Positions 1 through 8,411 of a stretch of 32,235 nucleotides of DNA are shown one piece after another (the first letter of the stretch is position 1; each line of letters opens with the position of its first letter). This DNA comes from an uncultured Granulosicoccaceae bacterium. Its GTDB lineage: Bacteria > Pseudomonadota > Gammaproteobacteria > Granulosicoccales > Granulosicoccaceae. The position numbers and the translations under genes were made by a program. The DNA lies in the NCBI GenBank assembly GCA_938003855.1, contig CALKXD010000060.1, forward strand, positions 1-32,235. Direction: 5' to 3'. Under the pieces are notes generated by a model. The model was not told where the DNA came from, searched no databases, and saw only the letters and a program-made list of their open reading frames with translations.

Positions 1-185
1 ACAGATACATTCCCGAAACAATTTGTCAAATATATGACGCTCTGCGAAGAAAACGCAGATGACGTTGGTTAACCTTGACCCGAATGAGTTGCGCACGCTC
101 ACGCACCGTGCAACAAAGAAGGCTAATCAGGCGCCGTTGTCAAAAGGACCTTTAACCGCTGCGCTCAGGATCGGAAAAGATTTTA

Positions 186-1616
186 ATGAATGCTACTCAT
201 ACACGCGGGAGAACTGCCGCTGCTGCTCAGGGTTCAACCCGAAGCGCATCCGGTCATCACTCGTTTGCTGCGCGTCGATTGTTATTCTGCGATTTGAGTG
301 GATTGCACGGCGACCTTGCAAATGCGATCGAAGCGTCGCAGTGGAACGTCGATGTGGCCAAAACGCTCGACGTTGCCGAAAACTGCCTCTACAACGACGC
401 CTACGAAGTCGGTGTCATTGTTTTGCGGGAAATTGAGCTGGCCGTTATCGATGACATCGAAGTTTTCCTCAATCGGCACGCGCTGAACTGGATTGCAATT
501 GTCGAACATGCTGTCATCGATAATGATCGTGCAGCAGGACTGATTTCCGACAATTGCTACGACTACCACTCCCTGCCCTGTGACACCACGCAACTCGCCG
601 CAACGCTTGGCCATGCCTACGGAATGTCAGTACTCAGGCCTAAGCCGGCCATTAACACGCTGGAAGCAGATGAAGACACGCAGATGGTTGGCGACAGCGA
701 CGCCATGCGCAACCTCTACGCAACCATTAAAAAATCAGCGCGGGTAGACGCACCGGTGATGATTACCGGAGAAACCGGCACCGGCAAGGAACTCGTCAGC
801 CGCGCTCTGCACAATCAGTCGCCAAGATGCGCCGAGCCTTTTATCACTGTCAGCTGTGCAACTATCCCGGCCACCTTGATCGGTGAAGAACTATTCGGCT
901 CTAACAGCAATGGTCCAGGTGCACTTGAAAAAGCCACAGGTGGATCAGTATTTCTCGATTCCATCACTGATCTGCCGGCCGAGCAGCAGATGTTGTTGCT
1001 GCGGTTTATGCAATCCGGCCAGGTTGAGCGCGCCGACAGCACACATCCAATCCCGGTCGACGTTCGAGTGATCACATCAAGCTCTAACAACATCGACGAA
1101 GGCGTAAAGAACGGCCTGTTCAGAGAAGACCTGTACTACCGCCTTAATATCCTGCATATAGAAATCCCTCCGCTGCGGGAACGCATCGGTGACGTCGATC
1201 ACCTGGCTCAGTATTTCTTTGAGCAGTTTTTCAACGAATCTCCGGGGCGCATCAAGGGTTTTTCCCAGCAAGCAAAAATTGCGATGCACCAGCATAACTG
1301 GCCTGGCAATGTTCGCGAGTTATTGAATCGTGTGAGGCAGGCCATGGTGATGTGCGAAAGCAGCTTGATTCAAGCGATTGATTTGGGGCTGGGCTCTCAT
1401 GCCACCACAGAGGCCGATGCCAATACGCCGACCAATCTCGACGAAGTCAGAGCCAAGGCTGAAGGGGAGTTCATCAGAAACGCGCTTGAGCGCAACTACA
1501 ACAACGTGACGGAAACCGCCTCGCAGTTAGGCGTATCTCGCGTCACACTGTATCGACTGATGAAAAAGTACGGGGTCAATATAGCCGGAAGCGGCAGACG
1601 CAGCGCCAGCCGCTAA
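186..1616 (+). CDS. VpsR-like Fis-family transcriptional regulator lacking the sigma-54 loop
   Basis: A 476-residue regulator with the architecture of bacterial enhancer-binding proteins. Residues about 30-150 form a receiver-like domain of the kind seen in VpsR. An AAA+ domain follows (about 165-400), with Walker A GETGTGKE (195-202), the arginine-finger region FREDLYYRLN (312-321) and sensor II GNVREL (374-379). A Fis-type helix-turn-helix lies at about 424-463. Two parts are abnormal. The GAFTGA loop that contacts sigma-54 is absent: the stretch after EELFG (234-238) is short and reads SNSNGPGALEKATGG. The Walker B glutamate is serine (FLDSI, 256-260). VpsR of Vibrio cholerae is reported to lack GAFTGA and to activate sigma-70 promoters with cyclic di-GMP, so a similar role in surface or polysaccharide control is inferred. 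The ATG is preceded by a purine-rich GGAAAAG. The gene converges on sohB. The targets are unknown. Confidence 0.85.
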   Translation: MNATHTRGRTAAAAQGSTRSASGHHSFAARRLLFCDLSGLHGDLANAIEASQWNVDVAKTLDVAENCLYNDAYEVGVIVLREIELAVIDDIEVFLNRHALNWIAIVEHAVIDNDRAAGLISDNCYDYHSLPCDTTQLAATLGHAYGMSVLRPKPAINTLEADEDTQMVGDSDAMRNLYATIKKSARVDAPVMITGETGTGKELVSRALHNQSPRCAEPFITVSCATIPATLIGEELFGSNSNGPGALEKATGGSVFLDSITDLPAEQQMLLLRFMQSGQVERADSTHPIPVDVRVITSSSNNIDEGVKNGLFREDLYYRLNILHIEIPPLRERIGDVDHLAQYFFEQFFNESPGRIKGFSQQAKIAMHQHNWPGNVRELLNRVRQAMVMCESSLIQAIDLGLGSHATTEADANTPTNLDEVRAKAEGEFIRNALERNYNNVTETASQLGVSRVTLYRLMKKYGVNIAGSGRRSASR

Positions 1617-1670
1617 ACGCAACTGCACGGCACCTGTTGTTTATTTTGACTGTCCCTTGTCTGCCTTCTG

Positions 1671-2756
1671 CTAGCTGAAAAAACGTGCGTTTATTGCGCG
1701 TTGCAGCCATCGGTCAATGACCCGATCCAGTGACGCCTCTGTCGCCAGCCCGATTTTTTCGGGTAGCGATTTTTTCGCTTCATACTTTACTCTATAGACG
1801 TCTGCCTGCTCACAGCTTTCAGTAATGTATTGATCACTGGTTTTGATTTCATCAACCAGCTTCATTTGTATCGCCGCCTCGCCACTCCAAACCTCACCGG
1901 TGGCCACTTCTGCAATATTGGTCTGAGGTCGGAATCTGGAAATGAAGTTTTTGAACTGCTCGTGTATGACTTCCAGTTCAGAGATAAACTTCTGGCGGCC
2001 CTTGTCGGTATTTTCACCCATGACCGTCATCGTTCTTTTGTACTCACCGGCGGTCAGCAGCTCTACATCAATATCGTACTTTTTCAGTAGCCGGTGGACG
2101 TTCGGTATCTGTGCCATGACACCAATCGATCCGATAATCGCAAACGGCGCTGCTACGATACGGTTTGCGACGCAGGCCATCAGATAGCCTCCACTCGCCG
2201 CCACCTTGTCGACGGCCACCGTTAATGCAATATTCTTGTCTCTGATACGCTGTAATTGCGAGGCGGCGAGTCCGTAGCCGTGCACGGTACCTCCACCACT
2301 CTCAATGCGGACCAGTACTTCATCGTAGACATCTGCCAGTGACAATACCGCAGTAATCTCGCGGCGCAAGCCACGCACTTGTGAGGCTCTGATATCTCCG
2401 TCAAAATCAAGTAAAAACACCCGGCGACGTTTTTTCTCGTCGACAATGGTTGTGCCGTCGCCACGATTTTTGGCGGCAATTTTTGCGGCCGCTTTTCTCT
2501 CTTTGTTTTCGACTTTGAGCTTTTTCTTTTTCAGCTTGGACGATTCTTTTAGATCTGCAGGATCAAGCACCAGACTTTGCAGCATTTCGCGGCTGTCCTC
2601 GAGTTGCTCGTTTATGTGGGTAACACTGATGCTCCCCTCTTCGCGTCGCCCACGGCCACCCACCGATGACACCAGAATCACTGCCAGCACAAACAACAGG
2701 AAAAAGGTCAGCAACTTTGCTAAGAACAGTCCATAACTGAAGAAAAATTCACCCAC
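1671..2756 (-). CDS. sohB: SohB-type inner-membrane serine protease (peptidase family S49)
   Basis: A 361-residue S49 (signal peptide peptidase A-like) protease anchored in the inner membrane, thought to act on membrane or periplasmic proteins and peptides. One hydrophobic segment (about 10-32) is followed by a very basic stretch (72-112, lysine- and arginine-rich) and then the ClpP-like catalytic fold. The nucleophile is probably Ser188 in VAASGGY and the general base Lys240 in GEYKRTM, matching the Ser/Lys dyad of the family. Its length is close to E. coli SohB (about 350). The start is GTG at 2756, giving GEFFFSYG directly before the membrane segment, with AGGG just upstream. It lies downstream of rlmL on the same strand with a gap of about 100 bases that carries a TATAAT box, so it may have its own promoter. 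Confidence 0.92.
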   Translation of the reverse strand: MGEFFFSYGLFLAKLLTFFLLFVLAVILVSSVGGRGRREEGSISVTHINEQLEDSREMLQSLVLDPADLKESSKLKKKKLKVENKERKAAAKIAAKNRGDGTTIVDEKKRRRVFLLDFDGDIRASQVRGLRREITAVLSLADVYDEVLVRIESGGGTVHGYGLAASQLQRIRDKNIALTVAVDKVAASGGYLMACVANRIVAAPFAIIGSIGVMAQIPNVHRLLKKYDIDVELLTAGEYKRTMTVMGENTDKGRQKFISELEVIHEQFKNFISRFRPQTNIAEVATGEVWSGEAAIQMKLVDEIKTSDQYITESCEQADVYRVKYEAKKSLPEKIGLATEASLDRVIDRWLQRAINARFFS

Positions 2757-2785
2757 TAACCCTACCCCGGAAAAAGAATCAAAGA

Positions 2786-2791
2786 ATTATA
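2786..2791 (-). promoter_or_regulatory. Candidate -10 box for sohB
   Basis: On the minus strand this reads TATAAT, about 30 bases upstream of the sohB GTG. No convincing TTGACA lies 16-18 bases further up. A short GC-rich inverted repeat (CCACC/GGTGG, about 2794-2808) sits immediately upstream. The assignment rests on the -10 match alone. Confidence 0.3.
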
Positions 2792-2856
2792 GGACCACCA
2801 GCGCGGTGGCCTGCTGACAAGACAGTCAGAAGCATATCCCGCAATGCCACGCAGCA

Positions 2857-5139
2857 CTAGTCAGCTTTATGACGAATAAACCAACACTGGTGAATGCGTG
2901 GATTTCGAGCAAAATCTCTCTGCAGGCTCCATTTGCTGCGATCCTCGATGTCAAACTGGCTGTTTAGCCCGACCGCCAGCTTGAAACGTCGATAATTATT
3001 GGAAAACACCAGGGTGCCACCGGGTTTAAGTATAGACAGGCATTCTTCAATCATCACGCGGTGGTCGCGCTGTACATCCCAGTCGCTATCCATGGATGTC
3101 GAGTTTGAAAACGTTGGCGGATCGAGGAAAATCAAATCGAATCGCTCCCCCGGGCTCTTTTTGTAGTCCGCCAGCCACTGAGCGCAATCCGCATGGTGTA
3201 ACTGATGACTGGCCAGCGAAATATCATTCAAGGCGAAGTTCCTGCCTGCCCAGGCAATGTATTTATTTGATTTATCAACACTTATGCTGCTTGACGCGCC
3301 CCCCACGGCCGCGTGCACGGTTGCACTGGCGGTATAGCAATAGAGATTTAATACCCGTTTATTCTGTGCGGCCCTGGCAAGCCACAGACGTACTTTGCGG
3401 TGGTCGAGAAACAACCCCACATCGAGGTAGTCATGCAGATTGATCAGCAGACGGCAGTTGCCCTCCCGCACCTCATGATATCGCTCTAGTTTTTGCAGGC
3501 GCGCGTATTGCGACTCAGCACGCTGCTGAGCACGACGCTTGATCGCCAGATTTTCGATGGTGCAATCAAGCTCTTTGCTGACTACGGCGGCCGCCCCATC
3601 GATACGCTGCTGCGCCAGCAGGGGATCAATATGACCGGGTGCCCGATACTCCTGCAAACTGACATAGTGTTCGTTGGTATCTGCGTCTTGAAACACATCA
3701 AGGGCAAAAGCGTAGTCCGGCAGATCGGCATCATAAAGGCGGTAACTGGAGATTCCGGCCGATTTCAACCAGCCTTTTAATTGCTTGCGATTTTTCCGCA
3801 AACGATCTCGAAACTGATCAAGACCCGGCGCAGTTGTCGGCGTCTCAGAGTCCTCGGCCTGCGTTGCGGGGCTCAATGCCTTTTGGTCTGTCGCAGTGGC
3901 TGGCGAATTCCATGGATTAAAAGCGGCAGCGTGGGTGTGTGAATCCTCCGTCACACGGGCTGCCTGATCCACGACTGACTGCGCAGACGGGGGTGGTATA
4001 TCGGCTATAAACAAACGGCAATCGATACCGCCATTGCCGCACTCAAGCGCCACCCGGCGCGACAGACCGGTGCGATGAAAAAGCGACGGATTACCCGTGA
4101 ACAACGACAGCTTCCAGTTTCCAGCGCGACTTCGAACTGATCGACCCAGTCTGGAATAAAAAACTCCGATCTCACTATTTTTTTCCAGCCGCTCGCCGTA
4201 TGGCGGATTGATCATCAGCAACCCGGGCCCACCAGTGAGTGGCGGCGCTTCGGTAAAAAAATCCCCCTGCTCAATGTGGATAATTGACTCAAGCCCGGCC
4301 GCATTGACATTAGCACGCGCGGCAGCAACCGCCTTGGCGTCGATATCGTACCCCGCCAGCGCTGGTTGATTATCGATCTGACGGGCAGCACTCGCCTCAT
4401 CAATCAGCGCTTGCCAAAGTGCCGGGTCATGCTGTCGCCAGCCGAGGAAACCAAAATAGCTGCGCATTGCACCGGGAGCAATATTAGCGGCGATCATTGC
4501 CGCTTCAATTAAGAATGTACCCGACCCGCACATGGGGTCGACCATCGGTGCACGACTCTTTGCCATTGCTGGCCAATCAGAAGCCAGCAACAAGGCCGCC
4601 GCCAGATTTTCTTTCAGCGGTGCCAGTCCGCCTTGTTGGCGATAATTTCGGCGGTGAAGGCTGCTGCCCGCCATATCGAGGCTGACGCGAGCGCGGTTTT
4701 TATACAGATACACATTAATGCGCACGTCGGGGGTTTGCCGATCAACGGACGGGCGTTCTCCGGTTCGCTCTCGAAACCAGTCAACCACCGCGTCTTTGGT
4801 CAGCTGAGCGCCATACTGACTGTGCGTGATCACCGAGTCAGCGCTAAAAAAGTCCACCGCAAGCGACCCACTTTGCGACAGATGCAACGACCAGTCGTGT
4901 TGCATAAGACTGCTGTAAAAGCTTTTTTCATCACTGACCTTAAAGGCCATCAGCGGATACAGAACCCGATTAGCGACTCTTGACCATAGACAGACCTGAT
5001 AGATCTGCCGCAACTCAACGGTGCAATCAACACCCGCCCGGCGTATTCTCAGCTTTTTAATACCAAGCGATTTAAGCTCGCTGTGGAGAATCTTTTCAAG
5101 GCCAGCTGCACAGGCAACGAAACAGGTAGTGGTGGGCAC
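2857..5139 (-). CDS. rlmL: Bifunctional 23S rRNA methyltransferase RlmKL (m2G2445 and m7G2069)
   Basis: A 760-residue fusion of two SAM-dependent methyltransferases that modify 23S rRNA guanines (E. coli numbering G2445 at N2 and G2069 at N7). A THUMP RNA-binding region (about 45-160) is followed by the RlmL domain, with the SAM motif DPMCGSGTFL (201-210) and catalytic INPPYGERL (310-318). After a linker, the RlmK domain has RVLNLYCYTASATVHAA and the late motif FLDPPTFSNS. It is longer than E. coli RlmL (702). Much of the extra length is a Ser/Thr/Ala/Pro-rich linker at about residues 385-440 between the two enzymes. The start is GTG at 5139, chosen because the next residues match the usual N-terminus (ACAAGLEKIL); no strong ribosome site is visible. 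Confidence 0.95.
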   Translation of the reverse strand: MPTTTCFVACAAGLEKILHSELKSLGIKKLRIRRAGVDCTVELRQIYQVCLWSRVANRVLYPLMAFKVSDEKSFYSSLMQHDWSLHLSQSGSLAVDFFSADSVITHSQYGAQLTKDAVVDWFRERTGERPSVDRQTPDVRINVYLYKNRARVSLDMAGSSLHRRNYRQQGGLAPLKENLAAALLLASDWPAMAKSRAPMVDPMCGSGTFLIEAAMIAANIAPGAMRSYFGFLGWRQHDPALWQALIDEASAARQIDNQPALAGYDIDAKAVAAARANVNAAGLESIIHIEQGDFFTEAPPLTGGPGLLMINPPYGERLEKNSEIGVFYSRLGRSVRSRAGNWKLSLFTGNPSLFHRTGLSRRVALECGNGGIDCRLFIADIPPPSAQSVVDQAARVTEDSHTHAAAFNPWNSPATATDQKALSPATQAEDSETPTTAPGLDQFRDRLRKNRKQLKGWLKSAGISSYRLYDADLPDYAFALDVFQDADTNEHYVSLQEYRAPGHIDPLLAQQRIDGAAAVVSKELDCTIENLAIKRRAQQRAESQYARLQKLERYHEVREGNCRLLINLHDYLDVGLFLDHRKVRLWLARAAQNKRVLNLYCYTASATVHAAVGGASSSISVDKSNKYIAWAGRNFALNDISLASHQLHHADCAQWLADYKKSPGERFDLIFLDPPTFSNSTSMDSDWDVQRDHRVMIEECLSILKPGGTLVFSNNYRRFKLAVGLNSQFDIEDRSKWSLQRDFARNPRIHQCWFIRHKAD

Positions 5140-5221
5140 GGGGAGTCTGCATTAAGGGCGGTCACGACCCGCCACCCTACCCCGTGTCGGTTACAAAATA
5201 AAGCGCTTGCAGCAGAATGTG

Positions 5222-5260
5222 AAAAATACCCGCCGTTAGCCGGCTGCGTCACCGCCGGGT
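5222..5260 (-). terminator. Intrinsic terminator downstream of malQ
   Basis: Reading the minus strand just past the malQ stop, ACCCGGCG (5260-5253) pairs with CGGCGGGT (5235-5228) with one mismatch. The 17-base loop can itself pair in part. A run of five U (5226-5222) follows one base later. It would end the glgC-malQ transcript before rlmL. Confidence 0.6.
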
Positions 5261-5264
5261 CTGA

Positions 5265-6809
5265 TCAGGCTTGACGGCGCTCGGACAACGGCCAGGAGTT
5301 CTCCACCTGATAGCTTTTCGCAGGGCCGGTATCCGGCAATCGGCTGTAGGTGCCTGCAAGCTCCCGAAGTCTGCCCGCCAGACCGTCGTCAATCTGTTCC
5401 CAGTCAAATCGCCATCGCCAGTTTCCCTCGGTCGTACCCGGCGTGTTCATGCGATGCCCCTGCCCGAGTCCCAGAACATCCTGCATTGGCACAATAGACG
5501 TTTGCGCCACAGACATCATGGCACTGCGAATCATCGGCCACGGCATTTCATCATCAGCACATTGATAGTAGCGCCGCACATGGTGTCGGGTTTGCTCATC
5601 CGCCAGGTGATACCACGATGTTGTTGTGTCGTTATCGTGGGTACCACTATAAGCCACCATATCAGCGCTGTGATTATGTGGCAGGTGATGATTATCGATG
5701 TCGCCATCGAAGGCAAACTGCAGCACCTTCATACCGGGTAGTGAAAACTGCTGACGGAGATCATCAACAGCCGAGGTTATAATGCCTAAATCCTCTGCCA
5801 CTAACGGTAGCTCACTGAAGTGCTTGTTAACCTGCTCCAGCAGCTCCGCTCCAGGTGCCTTTACCCAGCGCCCGTCTATGGCAGTAGGTGATTCAGCGGG
5901 AATTTCCCAGTACGATTCAAGTCCCCTGAAATGATCAATACGCACCAGATCAAACAGACTGAAGTGGGTGTGCAACCGATCCAGCCACCAGCCGAATCCA
6001 TCTGCTTTTAATTGTCCCCAGTTGTACAGGGGGTTTCCCCAGCGCTGCCCTTCAGCGGTAAACGCATCCGGGGGAACGCCGGCAACGACATCGCACTGAC
6101 CGTTGTCATCTACGGTAAAGTACTGTCGATTAGCCCAGACATCAGCGCTGTCACCGGATACGAAAATCGGCAGATCGCCAAACAAATAGACACCGTGCTC
6201 GTGGGCATAGTTACGCAACTGCCGCCACTGCACAAAAAATAGATACTGTTCAAACTTTCGAATCTGCAGGGCTCGGGAGCTATTCACCAACGCACTGTCC
6301 ACAGACTTTTTTACATTGCGCCGCAAGTCCTGTGGCCAATCAGACCAGGCACTGCCGCCGTGCATTTCTTTTAAAACAACGTATCGGGAGTAATCTTCCA
6401 GCCAGAAATTCTGGCCCCGGACAAATCGGGCGAAATCTTTGCGGGTGCCGGTATCCATGGTGTCGATTGCGGTATTGCAAGCGCGTTCAAGAGTAGCAAG
6501 ACGCCAGGCAACTGAATCCTCTGCATGGTCCCAGATATTGGCTTCCAGCCAACCCTTATCGACAAGCCAGTCAAGACTGATCAGCAGAGGGTTACCGGCA
6601 TGCGTCGACAGGCATTGATACGGACTTCCATCAGAGTGCGTGGGGCCCAGAGGCATTACCTGCCAGATGGTCTGACCGGCGGCGGCCAGAAATTCTACAA
6701 AGCGATAGGCACTGTGTGAAAAATCTCCCATACACCAGGGGCCCGGCAACGAAGTCGGATGAAGAAGCAGGCCGGTGCGGCGATGTGCGAGCGGGTTATG
6801 CAGTTTCAA
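5265..6809 (-). CDS. malQ: 4-alpha-glucanotransferase (amylomaltase, GH77)
   Basis: A 514-residue cytoplasmic disproportionating enzyme that transfers maltodextrin chains between acceptors and releases glucose. The GH77 signatures are clear. RRTGLLLHPTSLPG lies near the N-terminus (10-23). The nucleophile is Asp292 in VRIDHFRG, the acid/base Glu339 in LVAEDLG, and the stabilising Asp394 in SGTHDND. Length and spacing match the short Thermus-type amylomaltases rather than the longer E. coli MalQ. No ATG exists before the conserved N-terminal motif. TTG at 6809 is the most likely start, placing ten residues before the motif; an in-frame stop lies shortly upstream and the ribosome site is weak. 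It follows glgC on the same strand with an 80-base gap and ends at a terminator, so glgC-malQ probably form one operon. Confidence 0.93.
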   Translation of the reverse strand: MKLHNPLAHRRTGLLLHPTSLPGPWCMGDFSHSAYRFVEFLAAAGQTIWQVMPLGPTHSDGSPYQCLSTHAGNPLLISLDWLVDKGWLEANIWDHAEDSVAWRLATLERACNTAIDTMDTGTRKDFARFVRGQNFWLEDYSRYVVLKEMHGGSAWSDWPQDLRRNVKKSVDSALVNSSRALQIRKFEQYLFFVQWRQLRNYAHEHGVYLFGDLPIFVSGDSADVWANRQYFTVDDNGQCDVVAGVPPDAFTAEGQRWGNPLYNWGQLKADGFGWWLDRLHTHFSLFDLVRIDHFRGLESYWEIPAESPTAIDGRWVKAPGAELLEQVNKHFSELPLVAEDLGIITSAVDDLRQQFSLPGMKVLQFAFDGDIDNHHLPHNHSADMVAYSGTHDNDTTTSWYHLADEQTRHHVRRYYQCADDEMPWPMIRSAMMSVAQTSIVPMQDVLGLGQGHRMNTPGTTEGNWRWRFDWEQIDDGLAGRLRELAGTYSRLPDTGPAKSYQVENSWPLSERRQA

Positions 6810-6889
6810 AGTAGAGGCCGATTGAAAAATTCAAGAGTAGTTTTTTTGCAACGCTTGCCGCCAACGGCCGACCGCGTGTGCAGAGAACC

Positions 6890-8182
6890 CTACGCTATAC
6901 TGTGCAGGCTTTGCCCCAGCATATCAGGGGTGACCAATACTATCCCACCCGGACTGACACAAAATCGTTTCTGGTCAGCGACGGGGTCAACACCGATTGA
7001 GGTATTGTCGGGGATAATACACCCGCGATCCACAATGGCACGCTTGATATGACAGTTCTCGCCGATTACAACGTCTGGCATCACTACCGACTGATCAATC
7101 ACTGTGTGATCGGCTATCGTTACATTGGAGAACAGCAGCGATTCATTGACGGTAGCACCTGAAATAATGCAGCCGCCCGACACCAGAGAGTTAAATGCCG
7201 CGCCTTGCTTGTCAGCCGTGTTGTGGACAAACTTGGCCGGCGGCAGTTGCTCCTGATGCGTCCAGATAGGCCATTCTTTGTCGTACATGTTTAATTCTGG
7301 CAATACCCTGGTCAACTCGAGGTTGGCACCCCAGAAGGAGTCCAGTGTGCCCACGTCACGCCAGTAGCTCTGACCACCACTCTGCTTATCTAGAAAAGAA
7401 TATCCATAGACAGCACTGGTCGGGATCACTCTGGGTATGATGTCTTTACCAAAGTCATGGGTCGAGCCCTCCGTCACATTATCTTCTATCAGTTGCTTGC
7501 AGAGAAACTCCATGTCAAATATATATATTCCCATGGAAGCAAGAGACGTCCCCGGCTTATCGTGAAGCTCGGCCGGGTTCTCAGGTTTTTCGTTAAATTC
7601 TTCAACGCGTCCATCACTCGCCATACTCAGCACCCCGAACGATGACGCGTCTGCAACAGGCACTTCTATGCAGCCAATCGTCAGGTCGGAATGCTGCGCG
7701 ACGTGATAGGCCAGCATCGGTCCGTAATCCATTTTGTAGACATGGTCACCGGCAAGAATAATTACGTGCTTCGGGCCAAAGCTACGCATGATATCGATAT
7801 TCTGATACACCGCATCGGCTGTTCCCTTATACCAGGAGTTTTCATCGATACGCTGTTGCGCAGGCAGAAGCTCGACAAACGGCCCGAAATCACCGCCAAT
7901 CATGCCCCAGCCACGTTGTATATGACGGATCAGCGAATGCGCTTTGTACTGAGTCAATACACCAACCCGGCGGATACCCGAATTCAGACAGTTGGACAAG
8001 GGAAAATCAATAATTCGAAACTTACCACCGAACGGCACTGCGGGTTTGGCACGCCAATCGGTCAGATGCTCCAGCCGCGACCCTCGTCCCCCGGCAAGCA
8101 CCAAAGCGACCGTATCCCGCGTCAGCCGGCTGACGAATCGCCCGGCCGGTGTGGGATTCTGGTTGTACACATTTATTGTCAT
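6890..8182 (-). CDS. glgC: Glucose-1-phosphate adenylyltransferase (ADP-glucose pyrophosphorylase)
   Basis: A 430-residue enzyme that makes ADP-glucose from ATP and glucose-1-phosphate, the committed step of bacterial glycogen synthesis. The nucleotide-binding motif LAGGRGSRL (29-37), substrate-site RAKPAVPFGGKFRIIDF (44-60), catalytic Asp146 (LAGDHVYKMDYG) and Lys199 in FNEKP are intact; they correspond to E. coli Asp142 and Lys195. The C-terminal part is a left-handed beta-helix. The lysine that binds the activator fructose-1,6-bisphosphate in E. coli (Lys39) aligns with Trp43 here, so allosteric control may differ. The ATG at 8182 has only a weak ribosome site. It is divergent from glgB-glgA and upstream of malQ. 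Confidence 0.96.
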   Translation of the reverse strand: MTINVYNQNPTPAGRFVSRLTRDTVALVLAGGRGSRLEHLTDWRAKPAVPFGGKFRIIDFPLSNCLNSGIRRVGVLTQYKAHSLIRHIQRGWGMIGGDFGPFVELLPAQQRIDENSWYKGTADAVYQNIDIMRSFGPKHVIILAGDHVYKMDYGPMLAYHVAQHSDLTIGCIEVPVADASSFGVLSMASDGRVEEFNEKPENPAELHDKPGTSLASMGIYIFDMEFLCKQLIEDNVTEGSTHDFGKDIIPRVIPTSAVYGYSFLDKQSGGQSYWRDVGTLDSFWGANLELTRVLPELNMYDKEWPIWTHQEQLPPAKFVHNTADKQGAAFNSLVSGGCIISGATVNESLLFSNVTIADHTVIDQSVVMPDVVIGENCHIKRAIVDRGCIIPDNTSIGVDPVADQKRFCVSPGGIVLVTPDMLGQSLHSIA

Positions 8183-8411
8183 TTTATTTCAGCTACTCAT
8201 TTCACTGGGTACTCCACACTGGCTTTAGACCGCTCCGGGCTGCGTTGACACGTCCAATTACCAGAATCATCCCTAAGACGCCGCAATTGCAGCTATTATT
8301 AGACACGCCCAGCAATCAACCACCGGAGAATCGGACAGCGTCGCAATAAAAGGTCCAATTCCAGACATCATTTCGATTATTCCGGTCAGACCCGGCACAA
8401 GGAATCCAAAA
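8183..8411. promoter_or_regulatory. Divergent control region between glgC and glgB
   Basis: This 229-base gap must hold promoters for both glycogen transcripts. A perfect TTGACA lies at 8245-8250 on the plus strand but has no good -10 at 17 bases. TATTAT at 8294-8299 could be a -10 without a good -35. No promoter pair can be assigned with confidence. The glgB ribosome site (AAGGAA, 8399-8404) is at its right end. Confidence 0.4.
8399..8404 (+). promoter_or_regulatory. Ribosome-binding site deciding the glgB AUU start
   Basis: AAGGAA ends seven bases before ATT at 8412. It is the best Shine-Dalgarno match in the in-frame region upstream of the conserved GlgB N-terminus. A weaker alternative is AAAGG before ATT at 8358, which would add 18 residues. 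Confidence 0.5.

Noticed and set aside
59-436. A 125-codon open frame upstream of and overlapping the VpsR-like gene
   Set aside because: Its composition looks random (many Cys and Arg), it has no recognisable motif, and most of it overlaps the clearly conserved regulator frame.
2794-2848. Terminator after rlmL
   Set aside because: Short stems (CCACC/GGTGG and CTGAC/GTCAG) exist on the minus strand but no U-run follows either of them.
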